A stretch of DNA of 64,000 bases, from NCBI RefSeq assembly GCF_009711265.1, contig NZ_WMII01000002.1:267348-331347 (forward strand), in the 5' to 3' direction. Shown piece after piece: positions 44,007 through 53,486 of the stretch (its first letter is position 1; the number at the start of each line of letters is the position of its first letter). Origin of the DNA: Paracoccus shanxieyensis (GTDB lineage Bacteria; Pseudomonadota; Alphaproteobacteria; Rhodobacterales; Rhodobacteraceae). A model generated the notes under the pieces. It did not search any database and was not told where the DNA came from. It saw only the letters and a program-made list of their open reading frames with translations. The translations under genes were made by a program, and so were the position numbers.

Positions 44007-45374
44007 ATGAGCCAGAATCCGCCCCTGTTGCGCCCCGATCTAGCCCCAAGCCCGATCTTCGACACCTCGCGTCGGGACGGACAGCCCACGATTGGCATGG
44101 TCAGCCTTGGCTGCCCCAAGGCGCTGGTCGACAGCGAACGCATCCTGACCCGCCTGCGCGCCGAAGGTTACGCCATCAGCCCCGATTACAAAGGCGCGGG
44201 CGCGGTGATCGTGAACACCTGCGGTTTCCTTGATTCGGCCAAGGCGGAAAGCCTGCAGGCCATCGGTGAGGCGCTGTCGGAAAACGGCAAGGTCATCGTC
44301 ACCGGCTGTCTGGGCGCCGAGCCGGAATATATCACCGGCGCGCATCCTTCGGTGCTGGCCGTGACCGGGCCGCAGCAATACGAACAGGTGCTGGACGCGG
44401 TGCATTCCGCCGTGCCGCCCAGCCCCGATCCCTTTGTGGACCTGCTGCCTGCATCCGGCGTCAAGCTGACGCCGCGCCATTACAGCTACCTGAAGATCTC
44501 GGAAGGCTGCAATCACGCCTGCAAGTTCTGCATCATCCCCGACATGCGCGGCAAGCTGGTCAGCCGCCCCGCCCATGCCGTCTATCGCGAGGCCGAAAAG
44601 CTGGTCGAGGCCGGGGTGCGTGAATTGCTGGTCATCAGTCAGGACACCAGCGCCTATGGCCTTGACCGGCGCTATGCCGAAGAACGCGGCCACCGCGCGC
44701 ATATCACCGATCTGGCCCGCGATCTGGGCGGTCTGGGCGCCTGGGTGCGGCTGCATTACGTCTATCCCTATCCGCATGTGCGCGACCTGATCCCGCTGAT
44801 GGCCGAAGGTCTGGTGCTGCCCTATCTGGATATCCCGTTCCAGCACGCCCATCCTGATGTTCTGAAACGCATGGCGCGACCTGCGGCAGCGGCCAGGACG
44901 CTGGACGAAATCGCCGCATGGCGCGCGGCCTGCCCCGACATCACCCTGCGATCGACCTTCATCGTCGGCTATCCCGGTGAGACCGAGGCCGAATTCCAGA
45001 CCCTGCTGGACTGGCTGGATGAGGCGCAACTGGATCGCGTCGGCTGCTTCCAATATGAAAACGTCGCGGGCGCGCGGGCGAACCTCTTGCCCGATCACGT
45101 CCCCGACGAGGTGAAGCAGGACCGCTGGGACCGCTTCATGGAAAAGGCGCAGGCCATTTCCGAAGCCAAGCTGCAAGCCAAGGTCGGCCAGCGCATCGAC
45201 GTGATCGTCGACAGCGTGGACGATGACGGCGCCACCTGCCGCACCAAGGCCGATGCGCCGGAAATCGACGGCAACCTGTTCATCGACGAAGGCTTTCAGG
45301 ATCTGACCCCCGGCGACATTGTCAGCGTGACGGTGGATGAGGCAGGGGAATACGATCTTTGGGGGCGTCTGTAA
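44007..45374 (+). CDS. rimO: Ribosomal protein S12 methylthiotransferase RimO
   Basis: A radical-SAM enzyme that adds a methylthio group to an Asp of S12. The 455-residue protein has the UPF0004 cysteines (SLGCPK, NTCGF, TGCLG), the radical-[11 protein letters not shown] near residue 165 and a C-terminal TRAM domain ending [11 protein letters not shown]. The start [12 protein letters not shown] is taken since earlier codons in frame are not conserved-looking. Confidence 0.95.
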   Translation: MSQNPPLLRPDLAPSPIFDTSRRDGQPTIGMVSLGCPKALVDSERILTRLRAEGYAISPDYKGAGAVIVNTCGFLDSAKAESLQAIGEALSENGKVIVTGCLGAEPEYITGAHPSVLAVTGPQQYEQVLDAVHSAVPPSPDPFVDLLPASGVKLTPRHYSYLKISEGCNHACKFCIIPDMRGKLVSRPAHAVYREAEKLVEAGVRELLVISQDTSAYGLDRRYAEERGHRAHITDLARDLGGLGAWVRLHYVYPYPHVRDLIPLMAEGLVLPYLDIPFQHAHPDVLKRMARPAAAARTLDEIAAWRAACPDITLRSTFIVGYPGETEAEFQTLLDWLDEAQLDRVGCFQYENVAGARANLLPDHVPDEVKQDRWDRFMEKAQAISEAKLQAKVGQRIDVIVDSVDDDGATCRTKADAPEIDGNLFIDEGFQDLTPGDIVSVTVDEAGEYDLWGRL

Positions 45375-45455
45375 CTCGCGCTGCGATTGCAGCTTTCCCC
45401 TCGCGCCTGCCTGTCTTAACAAAGACCTGTGACACGGGCGGCAAAGGCGGATGCG

Positions 45456-46313
45456 ATGAACTGGAACCCTGACGGCAAGCCGCGCAAACCGGATTTTCTG
45501 GGCATCGGTGCGCAGAAGGCCGGGACGACGTGGCTGTCGCAGATGCTGGGCCAGCACCCGGATGTCTGGACGCCGCCCTTCAAGGAAGTGCAGTTCTTCA
45601 ATCACCGCTTTGTCGAAGAACACCGCAAATGGCTGCCCTGGCATTTCAAGCGCGCCCGGCAGAACATCGAAAAACGCTATGAGACGCGGGGCGAGGAACT
45701 GCCCAGGGACATGGCGAAATACCTGTCGCGCATCACGCGCGAGCCGATGTTCACGAACCATTGGTACAAGCTGGTTTTCGCGCCCGCCCCGGATGATGCC
45801 AAGACCATCGACGTGACGCCGGAATATTCGACCCTGCCGCCCGAGGGCGTCGAGTTCGTTTCGAAATTCCTGCCCGATGCCAAATTCATCTATATCATCC
45901 GCCATCCGGTGGACCGCGCCATCTCGCAGATGAAGATGAACCTGACGCGCGCGCGCCGCAAACCCGCCTCGGTCGAGGAATGGCTGACCGAGGTGCGCGA
46001 TCCGGTGCTGCTGGATCGCGGCGATTACCAGACCTATGTGCCGCGCTGGAACGCGCATTTCGGGGCGGACCGGCTGCTGTATCTGCCCTTTGGCATGATC
46101 TCGCGCGATCCCATCGGATTTCTGCGGCAGGTCGAGGGCTTTCTGGGCCTGAAGCCGCATGATTACCGCGATGTGGGCAAGAAGGTCTTTGCTTCGGATA
46201 ACAGCCTTGTCGTGCCCGATGCCGCCCGCAAGGCACTGCGCGAGATGCTGGAGCCGCAATTCGCCTTTGTCGACCAGACCTTCGGCAAAGAGTTTTCGGC
46301 GCAGTTCCGCTGA
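45456..46313 (+). CDS. Sulfotransferase family protein
   Basis: PAPS-dependent sulfotransferases move sulfate to a sugar, lipid or other acceptor. The 285-residue protein has the 5'-phosphosulfate loop IGAQKAGTTWLSQM near residue 16 and the 3'-phosphate motif IYIIRHPVDRAISQ near 151, both clear. Acceptor is unknown. A GTG at 45429 is an alternative start, but the ATG at 45456 has AAAGGCGG near it. It stands between rimO and ettA, with no visible partner. Confidence 0.87.
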   Translation: MNWNPDGKPRKPDFLGIGAQKAGTTWLSQMLGQHPDVWTPPFKEVQFFNHRFVEEHRKWLPWHFKRARQNIEKRYETRGEELPRDMAKYLSRITREPMFTNHWYKLVFAPAPDDAKTIDVTPEYSTLPPEGVEFVSKFLPDAKFIYIIRHPVDRAISQMKMNLTRARRKPASVEEWLTEVRDPVLLDRGDYQTYVPRWNAHFGADRLLYLPFGMISRDPIGFLRQVEGFLGLKPHDYRDVGKKVFASDNSLVVPDAARKALREMLEPQFAFVDQTFGKEFSAQFR

Positions 46314-46392
46314 ACGCCCGCACTTTCCCTTTCCCCGCGTCCCCGTTAAACAGGCGCCCAGCATCGGAACACAAATTCAACGGGGAAAGATC

Positions 46393-48048
46393 ATGGCCTC
46401 ATACCAGTTCGTTTACCACATGGACGGGGTGTCCAAGACCTATCCCGGCGGCAAGAAGGTATTCGAGAATATCCACCTGAACTTCCTGCCCGGCGTCAAG
46501 ATCGGCGTCGTCGGCGTGAACGGCGCCGGTAAATCGACGCTGCTGAAGGTCATGGCGGGGATCGACAAGGATTTTCAGGGCGAGGCATGGGCCGCCAAGG
46601 GCGCCAAGGTCGGCTATCTGCCGCAAGAGCCCTATCTGGATCCGCAGCTGAACGTGCGCGGCAACGTCATGGAAGGCGTCGCGGCCAAGCAGGCCAAGCT
46701 GGATCGTTACAACGAACTGGCGATGAACTACTCGGACGAGACCGCCGACGAAATGGCGCGTCTTCAGGACGAAATCGACGCCGAGAACCTGTGGGATCTG
46801 GACAATCAGGTCGACATCGCGATGGAGGCCCTGCGCTGCCCGCCCGATGATGCCGATGTCGAGACGCTGTCCGGCGGGGAACGCCGCCGCGTGGCGCTGT
46901 GCAAGCTGCTGCTGGAAGCGCCCGACATGCTGCTGTTGGACGAACCGACCAACCACCTTGACGCCGAAACCATCGCCTGGCTGCAAAAGCACCTGATCGC
47001 CTATAAGGGCACGATCCTGACGGTCACCCACGACCGCTATTTCCTTGACGACATCACCACCTGGATCCTTGAGCTGGAGCGTGGCCGCGGCCTGCCGCAT
47101 GAGGGCAACTATTCCAGTTGGCTGGAAGCCAAGGCCAAGCGCGTGGCGCAGGAAGCGCGCGAGGACAAGGCCAAGCAGAAGGTCATGGAGAAAGAGCTGG
47201 AATGGATTCGCGCCGGGGCCAAGGCCCGTCAGGCGAAATCCAAGGCCCGGATCTCGGCCTATAACAAGATGGCGGATGAATCGGTCAAGGACCTGGTCGG
47301 CTCGGCCCAGATCGTCATTCCGCACGGCCCGCGCCTTGGCAACAAGGTCATCGAGGTCGAAGGTCTGTCCAAGGCGATGGGCGACAAGCAGCTGATCGAA
47401 AACCTGACCTTCAGCCTGCCGCCGGGCGGCATCATCGGCGTGATCGGCCCGAACGGCGCCGGCAAATCGACGCTGTTCAAGATGCTGACCGGGCTGGAAA
47501 CCCCCGATACCGGCTCGGTGACGGTGGGTGACACGGTGAAGCTGGCCTATGTCGACCAGTCGCGCGACGCGCTGGACCCGGACAAGAACGTCTGGGAGGA
47601 AATCTCGGGCGGGGCCGAGGTGATCGAACTGGGCGATGCGCAGGTCAACTCGCGCAACTATGTGGGTTCGTTCAACTTCAAGGGCTCGGACCAGCAGAAG
47701 AAGGTGGGCTTGCTGTCGGGCGGTGAACGCAACCGCGTCCACATGGCCAAGCTGCTGAAATCGGGCGGCAACGTGCTGCTGCTGGACGAACCGACCAACG
47801 ATCTGGACGTGGAAACGCTGCAGGCGCTGGAAGCCGCGATCGAGAATTTCGCGGGCTGCGCCATCATCATCTCGCACGACCGCTTCTTCCTTGACCGGCT
47901 TTGCACGCATATCCTGGCCTTCGAGGGCGACGCCCATGTCGAATTCTTCGAGGGCAACTTCGAGGATTACGAAAAGGACAAGATCCGCCGCCTCGGCCCG
48001 GAATCGGTCGAACCCGGCCGCGTGCGCCACAAGAAATTCACGCGCTAA
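46393..48048 (+). CDS. ettA: Energy-dependent translational throttle protein EttA
   Basis: An ABC-F ATPase that binds the ribosomal E site and gates the first peptide bond according to energy state. The 551-residue protein has two ATPase halves (Walker A GVNGAGKST and GPNGAGKST, signature LSGGERRR and LSGGERNR), the arm between and the EttA-type end KKFTR. GGGGAAAG lies before the ATG. Confidence 0.96.
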   Translation: MASYQFVYHMDGVSKTYPGGKKVFENIHLNFLPGVKIGVVGVNGAGKSTLLKVMAGIDKDFQGEAWAAKGAKVGYLPQEPYLDPQLNVRGNVMEGVAAKQAKLDRYNELAMNYSDETADEMARLQDEIDAENLWDLDNQVDIAMEALRCPPDDADVETLSGGERRRVALCKLLLEAPDMLLLDEPTNHLDAETIAWLQKHLIAYKGTILTVTHDRYFLDDITTWILELERGRGLPHEGNYSSWLEAKAKRVAQEAREDKAKQKVMEKELEWIRAGAKARQAKSKARISAYNKMADESVKDLVGSAQIVIPHGPRLGNKVIEVEGLSKAMGDKQLIENLTFSLPPGGIIGVIGPNGAGKSTLFKMLTGLETPDTGSVTVGDTVKLAYVDQSRDALDPDKNVWEEISGGAEVIELGDAQVNSRNYVGSFNFKGSDQQKKVGLLSGGERNRVHMAKLLKSGGNVLLLDEPTNDLDVETLQALEAAIENFAGCAIIISHDRFFLDRLCTHILAFEGDAHVEFFEGNFEDYEKDKIRRLGPESVEPGRVRHKKFTR

Positions 48049-48397
48049 GCGTCTTGGCATGGCGGACCCGTTCGCCATCGCACACGAAGCCTTCGTCCGG
48101 CTGCAAAAGCTGGGCGAAGGGCAGCAGGGGACGAAGCCCCTGCGTGACCTGACAGCCAACGCGCAGCGCGGTTATCAGCGTCCGACATTGCATCACATCA
48201 TGACGACAACCCCGACCTGACGCATGCCCGTCCGCTGCGGCGAAATCGTTGTGGCAGGATGTCATCAAAACTGCTGGCAAAGTCGCGCGAAGCGGTTAAT
48301 TAAGCTGGAAATTAACAGTTCGTTAACCATCCGCCGCTAGAGCTTGTCGTAACTATTCATCTAGGCCCGGCGCGTCCGGCCTTTCCAGAGGTGCAGA
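48049..48397. other. Intergenic region (349 bp) before the HAD-GNAT-SGNH gene
   Basis: No supported gene. A 53-codon frame at 48059-48220 begins ATGGCGGACCC but has no RBS and resembles no known family. Its useful content is the TTAA-rich patch at 48296-48330 (CtrA-type box) and a likely promoter for the next gene. Confidence 0.5.
48312..48327. promoter_or_regulatory. CtrA-type box TTAAC-N5-GTTAAC
   Basis: The 16-bp TTAACAGTTCGTTAAC is a perfect match to the symmetric CtrA consensus, and its right part reads TTAACCAT as in the classical half site. Two more TTAA half sites lie at 48296-48303. A -10-like TAACTA at 48350 lies 22 bp on. It is 70 bp before the HAD-GNAT-SGNH gene. Confidence 0.6.
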
Positions 48398-50134
48398 ATG
48401 CTGGATTCAAGATTTTCTGATATTCATCAGGATGTTAAGCTTGTTATCTGGGATCTGGACGAGACGTTCTGGGACGGCACGCTGTCCGAGGGCGGCATCC
48501 GCGCCGTTTCCGCGCATCTGCAGATGGTCCGCAGTCTGGTCGATCGGGGCATCATGTGCTCGATCTGCTCAAAGAACGATTTCGACACCGCAAAGCAGAA
48601 ACTGGTCGAACTGGGTGTGTGGGATCTGTTCGTGTTCCCGCATATCGACTGGTCGCCGAAAGGTGCTGCGGTCAAGTCGATGCTGGACCGCATGGGGCTG
48701 CGTGCGGCCAATGCGCTGTTTCTGGACGACAACCACCTGAACCTGCAAGAGGTGCAGTTCTTCTGCCCCGAGATCGCCTGCGTGAACGCCAGCGGCTCGA
48801 CCGACGGATCGGGACAGGATCTGGCGGGGCTGCTGGATCTGCCCGCCTTGCAGGGCAAGGATGACCGGGCGCATAGCCGTCTGGCGCAATACAAGGTGGC
48901 CGAGCTGAAAGAGGCCGACCAGAAGACCGGCAACCTTTCCAACCACGATTTTCTGCGTCAGTCCGACATTCAGGTGAAGCTGATCACCGATCTGGACGGC
49001 CAGATGGATCGCGTGATCGAACTGATCAACCGCACGAACCAGTTGAACTTCACCAAGCTGCGGGTGCAGACCGATCAGCAGCGCGCCGAGTTTCAGGACC
49101 TGCTGCGCATCCCCGGCGTCCATGCCGGGCTGGTCGAGGTGCGCGACCGTTATGGCGATTACGGCATCGTGGGCTTTTTCTGCCTGCGCAAACGCTTCAA
49201 CGGCGTGACCATGCATCATTTCTGCTTCTCGTGCCGGACGCTGAACATGGGCGTCGAACAATGGGTCTGGGACCATCTGGGGCGCCCCGAGTTTGACATC
49301 GCAGGCCCCGTCGCCAACGGGCTTGAGGGTGATTTCGACTGGATCCGTCAGGTCTCGGATTTCGGCCAGCCCGAAAGCGTCGCGCAAAGCCGCAGTCTGG
49401 CGCTGGTCGGCGGCTGCGATTTGCAGCAGGTCTCGTTCTATTGCGGCACGGATCGGCGCGAATTCGTCAACAAGCCGGATGATGACGGCGTGATCGTGCG
49501 CTATGACGATACCGGTTTCATCCTGAACCCGCGCGATCCCTCGCTGGATCGGAACTGGGTGCAAAAGGCCGTGGCAGGGCATAGCTACAGCGAATTGCTG
49601 GCCGCCGATCAGGCCTTTGCCAGCGCCGATCTGGTCATCCTGTCGATGTTCTTTGCCTTCCGCACCGACAACCTGTTCACGCATGAGGGGCATGGCCAGC
49701 AGGACCGCTATCTGGTGACCATTCCGCCCAAGCGCCTGTCCGCGCTGACGCAGAACCCCCGCATCTCGATCAGGCTGCTGCGCACCTTGCGGCATTTGCG
49801 GCTGGACATGCAGCAGCGGCTGGATCTGGTGCAGGCCGCGTTTGAACGCGTCTATGGGCTGAAGCGCCCCGATGCGACGCTGTTCATCCTTGGCGTCTCG
49901 GTCCACGGCGACATCGCCGCCCGCACGCAGGAAGAGCGGCAGGCCTATAACCAGATGTGCCGCAGCTTCGCGTCCGAGCGTCCGGGTGTGGAATTCATCG
50001 ACATCGACGCAACCGTGCCGCAAGCGGAATTCGTCGACAGCGACCACTATACCCGCACCGGCTATTTCCGCATTGCCGAGCGGATCAATGCGGGCAATGC
50101 CGCAGCAGATACCCCCGAGCTGAAGATCGCCTGA
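48398..50134 (+). CDS. HAD-IIIC (FkbH-like) / GNAT / SGNH three-part protein
   Basis: The 578-residue protein has an FkbH-like HAD start with the DxD signature in VIWDLDETFWDGTLSEGG near residue 20, CSKND near 57 and LFLDDNHLNLQEV near 110. The middle (about 180-330) looks GNAT-like (VRDRYGDYGIVGFFCLRKR). The end (about 340-570) has an SGNH-type pattern, LVGGCDLQQ and, near the C-terminus, DSDHYTRTGYFRIAERI. FkbH proteins prime glyceryl or acyl units on carriers and sugars; the SGNH part could be an O-acyl transfer or esterase unit. This is inference. A terminator follows at 50186. Confidence 0.85.
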   Translation: MLDSRFSDIHQDVKLVIWDLDETFWDGTLSEGGIRAVSAHLQMVRSLVDRGIMCSICSKNDFDTAKQKLVELGVWDLFVFPHIDWSPKGAAVKSMLDRMGLRAANALFLDDNHLNLQEVQFFCPEIACVNASGSTDGSGQDLAGLLDLPALQGKDDRAHSRLAQYKVAELKEADQKTGNLSNHDFLRQSDIQVKLITDLDGQMDRVIELINRTNQLNFTKLRVQTDQQRAEFQDLLRIPGVHAGLVEVRDRYGDYGIVGFFCLRKRFNGVTMHHFCFSCRTLNMGVEQWVWDHLGRPEFDIAGPVANGLEGDFDWIRQVSDFGQPESVAQSRSLALVGGCDLQQVSFYCGTDRREFVNKPDDDGVIVRYDDTGFILNPRDPSLDRNWVQKAVAGHSYSELLAADQAFASADLVILSMFFAFRTDNLFTHEGHGQQDRYLVTIPPKRLSALTQNPRISIRLLRTLRHLRLDMQQRLDLVQAAFERVYGLKRPDATLFILGVSVHGDIAARTQEERQAYNQMCRSFASERPGVEFIDIDATVPQAEFVDSDHYTRTGYFRIAERINAGNAAADTPELKIA

Positions 50135-50185
50135 GCGGCAGAGGCGGGGCTGTCTGTGGCAGTCACGCGTGAACGATCAGAAAAC

Positions 50186-50217
50186 GGCCCGAAGCGCGAT
50201 CACGCTTCGGGCCTTTT
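50186..50217. terminator. Bidirectional terminator
   Basis: An 11-bp perfect stem (GGCCCGAAGCG and complement) with a 6-nt loop, AAAA on one side and TTTT on the other, serving two convergent genes. Confidence 0.9.
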
Positions 50218-50233
50218 GCTGTGTTTTGCAGCG

Positions 50234-51412
50234 TCAGCTTGCGGTGCGCAGGCGGTTTTGCCAGGGCAGGGGCTGATCGGGGATATTCGCCTCGGCCCGG
50301 CGCTGGTGCTGCCAGATCGCGGGCGGGGCGTCCACCGGCGGCGGCAGATCGGGCGAGGACATGTAAAGATCGGCCACATTCACCGGATCTGCGGGCAACG
50401 AGATCAGCCTGCGGCCCGGATTGCGGCTGGCCTGCAGATGCAGGGGGCGGCGGTCCAGCAGACCCGCCACCGCCGCGCGTTCGTGGATGCCGCGATAGAC
50501 GGCGGGCGGCTGCCCGGCGGCGCGCAGGATCGGCACCAGCTTGCGCAGCAGGCGGGCATCGTTCTTTGCAATCAGGCGGTCGCCGACGGCGTGAGTATAC
50601 CACGGCAGCGCGCGCCCCTTGCGGTAAAGCTGGAAGAAGCTGGCGGCGGTCAGGTCTCCGGCCACGGCCTGACGCATCACGGCGGACAGGATTTCCGCCC
50701 GGCGCAGGAACAGCGCTGTCTTGTGCCCGGAATACCGCGCGGGCAGGCGGATGACCCGATCATGCGTGAAGCGCTCGACATGCGCCACGTCCAGCGGGAA
50801 ATGCGGATCATAGACCAGCCAGACACGCGCCGCGGCCGCAGATTCCACCGCCCCATCGGCGAAATCGCCCGACCAGTCGGCCTTGCGCCCGGCCGCGAAA
50901 CGTTCTTCCCACGGGACAAGGGCCTTGCTCAGCGTGGATTGCGGCGAAAAGGCGATGACCTGACAGCCGGGGATCAGCGAGGCAAAGGCGCAGGCCGCAT
51001 AGCCCCCCATCGAGGTGCCGGTCAGCGTCACCGATTTGAAGCGGCGGAAGAACCCGCGCCGGGCCAGTCGGCGCATCTCGTCAAACAGCGCCTCGTCCCG
51101 GAACCAGCTTGGCTTGAAGGCCATCACGCCCAGTTGCGACCAGCCGCATTTGGCGGCGAAGCCATAGCCCCACGGGTCGCGGTCCATCGCGTCGTCGCGG
51201 GCCGAGGACAGGTTGTCAAAGCTGATCAGCAGATGATCCGTGCCGCGATCCGCAAAGACCAGCGCGTGATCCCCCAGCGCGATGGTAAATCCCTTGCCGC
51301 CCTGACGAAAATCCACCACCCATTGCGGCGCGGGGTGCGAGACCACGCCTGGCAGGCTGGGCAGGTCCTGCTCCAGCCGCTCATCATCCTCGGAAGTCTC
51401 GGCGTCGCTCAT
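50234..51412 (-). CDS. Alpha/beta-hydrolase-fold protein
   Basis: A 392-residue protein with a nucleophile elbow in TLTGTSMGGYAACAFA near residue 140 (GTSMGG), before it GFTIALGDHALVFADRG and HLLISFDNLSS, and a possible acid/His region after FSPQSTLSK. The final 70 residues are Pro/Arg-rich. The substrate is unknown; lipase, esterase or capsule-related roles are open. AGGAG lies 6 nt before the ATG at 51412. It converges with the HAD-GNAT-SGNH gene. Confidence 0.75.
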   Translation of the reverse strand: MSDAETSEDDERLEQDLPSLPGVVSHPAPQWVVDFRQGGKGFTIALGDHALVFADRGTDHLLISFDNLSSARDDAMDRDPWGYGFAAKCGWSQLGVMAFKPSWFRDEALFDEMRRLARRGFFRRFKSVTLTGTSMGGYAACAFASLIPGCQVIAFSPQSTLSKALVPWEERFAAGRKADWSGDFADGAVESAAAARVWLVYDPHFPLDVAHVERFTHDRVIRLPARYSGHKTALFLRRAEILSAVMRQAVAGDLTAASFFQLYRKGRALPWYTHAVGDRLIAKNDARLLRKLVPILRAAGQPPAVYRGIHERAAVAGLLDRRPLHLQASRNPGRRLISLPADPVNVADLYMSSPDLPPPVDAPPAIWQHQRRAEANIPDQPLPWQNRLRTAS

Positions 51413-51480
51413 GACTCGCTCCTGCATTTCGCGAGGATTTAGTCATATGCAACTGATAGTTGCAACGATTTTGTGGCGGA

Positions 51481-53367
51481 TCACACCCATTCCCACGCGC
51501 AGGCGAACTGCCCCAGACAATCGGCGGCGGCCTTCTGGTCGATCTCGGCCCGCGGTTCGATCCGGGCGACCAGACCGCGCTTCTTGTCGTCGATCACCTC
51601 GGCCACATGGGCGGCCAGCCCGGCCTGCGCCAGCGCTGCGTCAAAGACGCGGCGAATGGCCATCTTGCGCAGATCGGGCTTGAAGATCTTGCCCACGGCG
51701 GTCTTGGGCAGTTCGGCAAGGATCTCGACATGTTTCGGCACGGCGGCGCGTTCGGTGATGTGGTCGCGGGCATGCGCCAGCAATTCGTCCGGCGTGATCT
51801 CGGCGCCGGCGATCAATTCGACATATGCGCAGGGCAGTTCGCCCGCGAAGGCGTCGGGCTGGCCGATCGCCCCCGCGAAGGCGACCTTGGGATGCGACAG
51901 CAGCGCGTCCTCGATCACCGCCGGGTCGATGTTATGGCCGCCGCGAATGATCAGATCCTTGGCGCGGCCGGTGATCCACAGATAGCCGTCGCTGTCGATC
52001 CGCCCCAGATCGCCGGTGCGCAGGAAGCGGCCTTCGGCGAACAGGTCGCGGTTCTTGTCCGCCTCGGTATAGGTCGAGCCGTCGAAGACGCCGGGCGATG
52101 CCACGCAGATCTCACCGATCTCATCGGTGGCGCATTCGCGAAAGCCGTCGGGCGTTTTCGTCAGGATGCGCACATGCGTATAGGGCAGCGGGATCCCGAC
52201 CGAGCCGATTTTCTTCAACCCATCCATCGGGTTGCAGGATACTAGGCAGGTTGCCTCGGTCAGGCCGTAACCTTCGGCGATGCTGACGCCGGTGGCGGAT
52301 TTGAAGCGGTTGTAAAGCTCCTGCGGCAGCGGTGCCGAGCCCGAGATGGCGGTTTTCAGCGATGAGACATCGGCATCGACCGGGCGCTGCATCAGCGCGG
52401 CGATGGCGGTGGGCACGGTGATCAGGAAGGTCGCCTGCCAGCGTTCGATCAGCTTCCAGAAATTGTCGAAGACGCCTTCGCCGCGATATCCTGCGGGCGT
52501 GGGCATGACCAGTTGCGCGCCCGAGGCAAGGCAGGACATCAGCACCGGATAGGCCGCAAAGACGTGGAACATCGGCAGCGGGCACATCAGCACGTCGCTT
52601 TCGTCAAACAGCAGCGTCGCGCCCAGCCAGCCGTTATAGATCATGCCGGATTGCTTGTGCTGGGCGACCTTGGGCGTGCCGGTCGTGCCGCCGGTGTGGA
52701 AATACGCGGCCACGCGGTCGCCGGTCGGTTCCTCGAAGCTCAGGCGGTTGTGGCGCTGCGCGCTGGCGGCGGCCTCGAAGTCCAGATATTTCGCGTGGTT
52801 CTGCACGGTCTGCTTGGGGCGCAGGAACGGGATCGCCAGCCGCTTCAGGCCCGACAGATAGTTGCGCAGATCGACCTCGAGCACGGTCTTGACGTTCGGG
52901 GCCAGCGCCACGGCGGCGGCGGCCTTCTGCGCCACGTCGGTTTTCGGAAACGGCTTCAGCGTCACCAGCACCTTGGCGTTGGTTTCGCGCAGGATACCGG
53001 CGATCTGTTCGGCCTCCAGCAGCGGATTGATCGGATTGACGATCCCGGCCGTTGCGCCCGCCAGCAGCACGACTGGCGTTTCGATGGCATTGGGCAGCAG
53101 ATAGGCCACGACATCGGTCGGACCGACGCCCAGGCTGCGAAACAGATTCGCGGCCTCGGTGACGCGTTCGTGCAGGTCGTTCCAGCTGAGCGTGACCGCC
53201 TTCGAGCCGGGATCGGACAAAAGCTGAAAGCTGATGGCGGGACGGTTCGGGAAACGTTCGCGTGTCCGGCCAAGCATCTGATAGACCGAGCCCGGAAGTG
53301 CCCTGTTTTCATAAGGCATTTCAGCCTCGACCGCATTGCGGTCCTCGGCGGTTGCGAACTTGGCCAT
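51481..53367 (-). CDS. AMP-dependent acyl-CoA synthetase
   Basis: It activates a carboxylic acid (probably a fatty acid) through acyl-AMP. The 628-residue protein has the P-loop-like YFHTGGTTGTPKVAQH near residue 240, GYGLTEAT near 375, the hinge RTGDLGRIDSDGYLWITGR near 460 and the C-terminal catalytic Lys in PKTAVGKIFKP. GGGAGG lies before the ATG at 53367; the few upstream codons are not conserved. Substrate is not told by the sequence. Confidence 0.92.
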   Translation of the reverse strand: MAKFATAEDRNAVEAEMPYENRALPGSVYQMLGRTRERFPNRPAISFQLLSDPGSKAVTLSWNDLHERVTEAANLFRSLGVGPTDVVAYLLPNAIETPVVLLAGATAGIVNPINPLLEAEQIAGILRETNAKVLVTLKPFPKTDVAQKAAAAVALAPNVKTVLEVDLRNYLSGLKRLAIPFLRPKQTVQNHAKYLDFEAAASAQRHNRLSFEEPTGDRVAAYFHTGGTTGTPKVAQHKQSGMIYNGWLGATLLFDESDVLMCPLPMFHVFAAYPVLMSCLASGAQLVMPTPAGYRGEGVFDNFWKLIERWQATFLITVPTAIAALMQRPVDADVSSLKTAISGSAPLPQELYNRFKSATGVSIAEGYGLTEATCLVSCNPMDGLKKIGSVGIPLPYTHVRILTKTPDGFRECATDEIGEICVASPGVFDGSTYTEADKNRDLFAEGRFLRTGDLGRIDSDGYLWITGRAKDLIIRGGHNIDPAVIEDALLSHPKVAFAGAIGQPDAFAGELPCAYVELIAGAEITPDELLAHARDHITERAAVPKHVEILAELPKTAVGKIFKPDLRKMAIRRVFDAALAQAGLAAHVAEVIDDKKRGLVARIEPRAEIDQKAAADCLGQFACAWEWV

Positions 53368-53486
53368 GATGTTCTCCCTCCCAGAAGTCGGGGTGCTCCC
53401 CGGTGGTGAAGAATGTTTCCAAAATGTCGAGCGGGGCAAGGGTTGTCCCCTTGCCCCGGCCCCTCAAAACGCAGCGTAACCGACGA

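Noticed and set aside
48059..48220. 53-codon frame after ettA
   Set aside because: No RBS, no family match; it has no sign of coding beyond an ATG.
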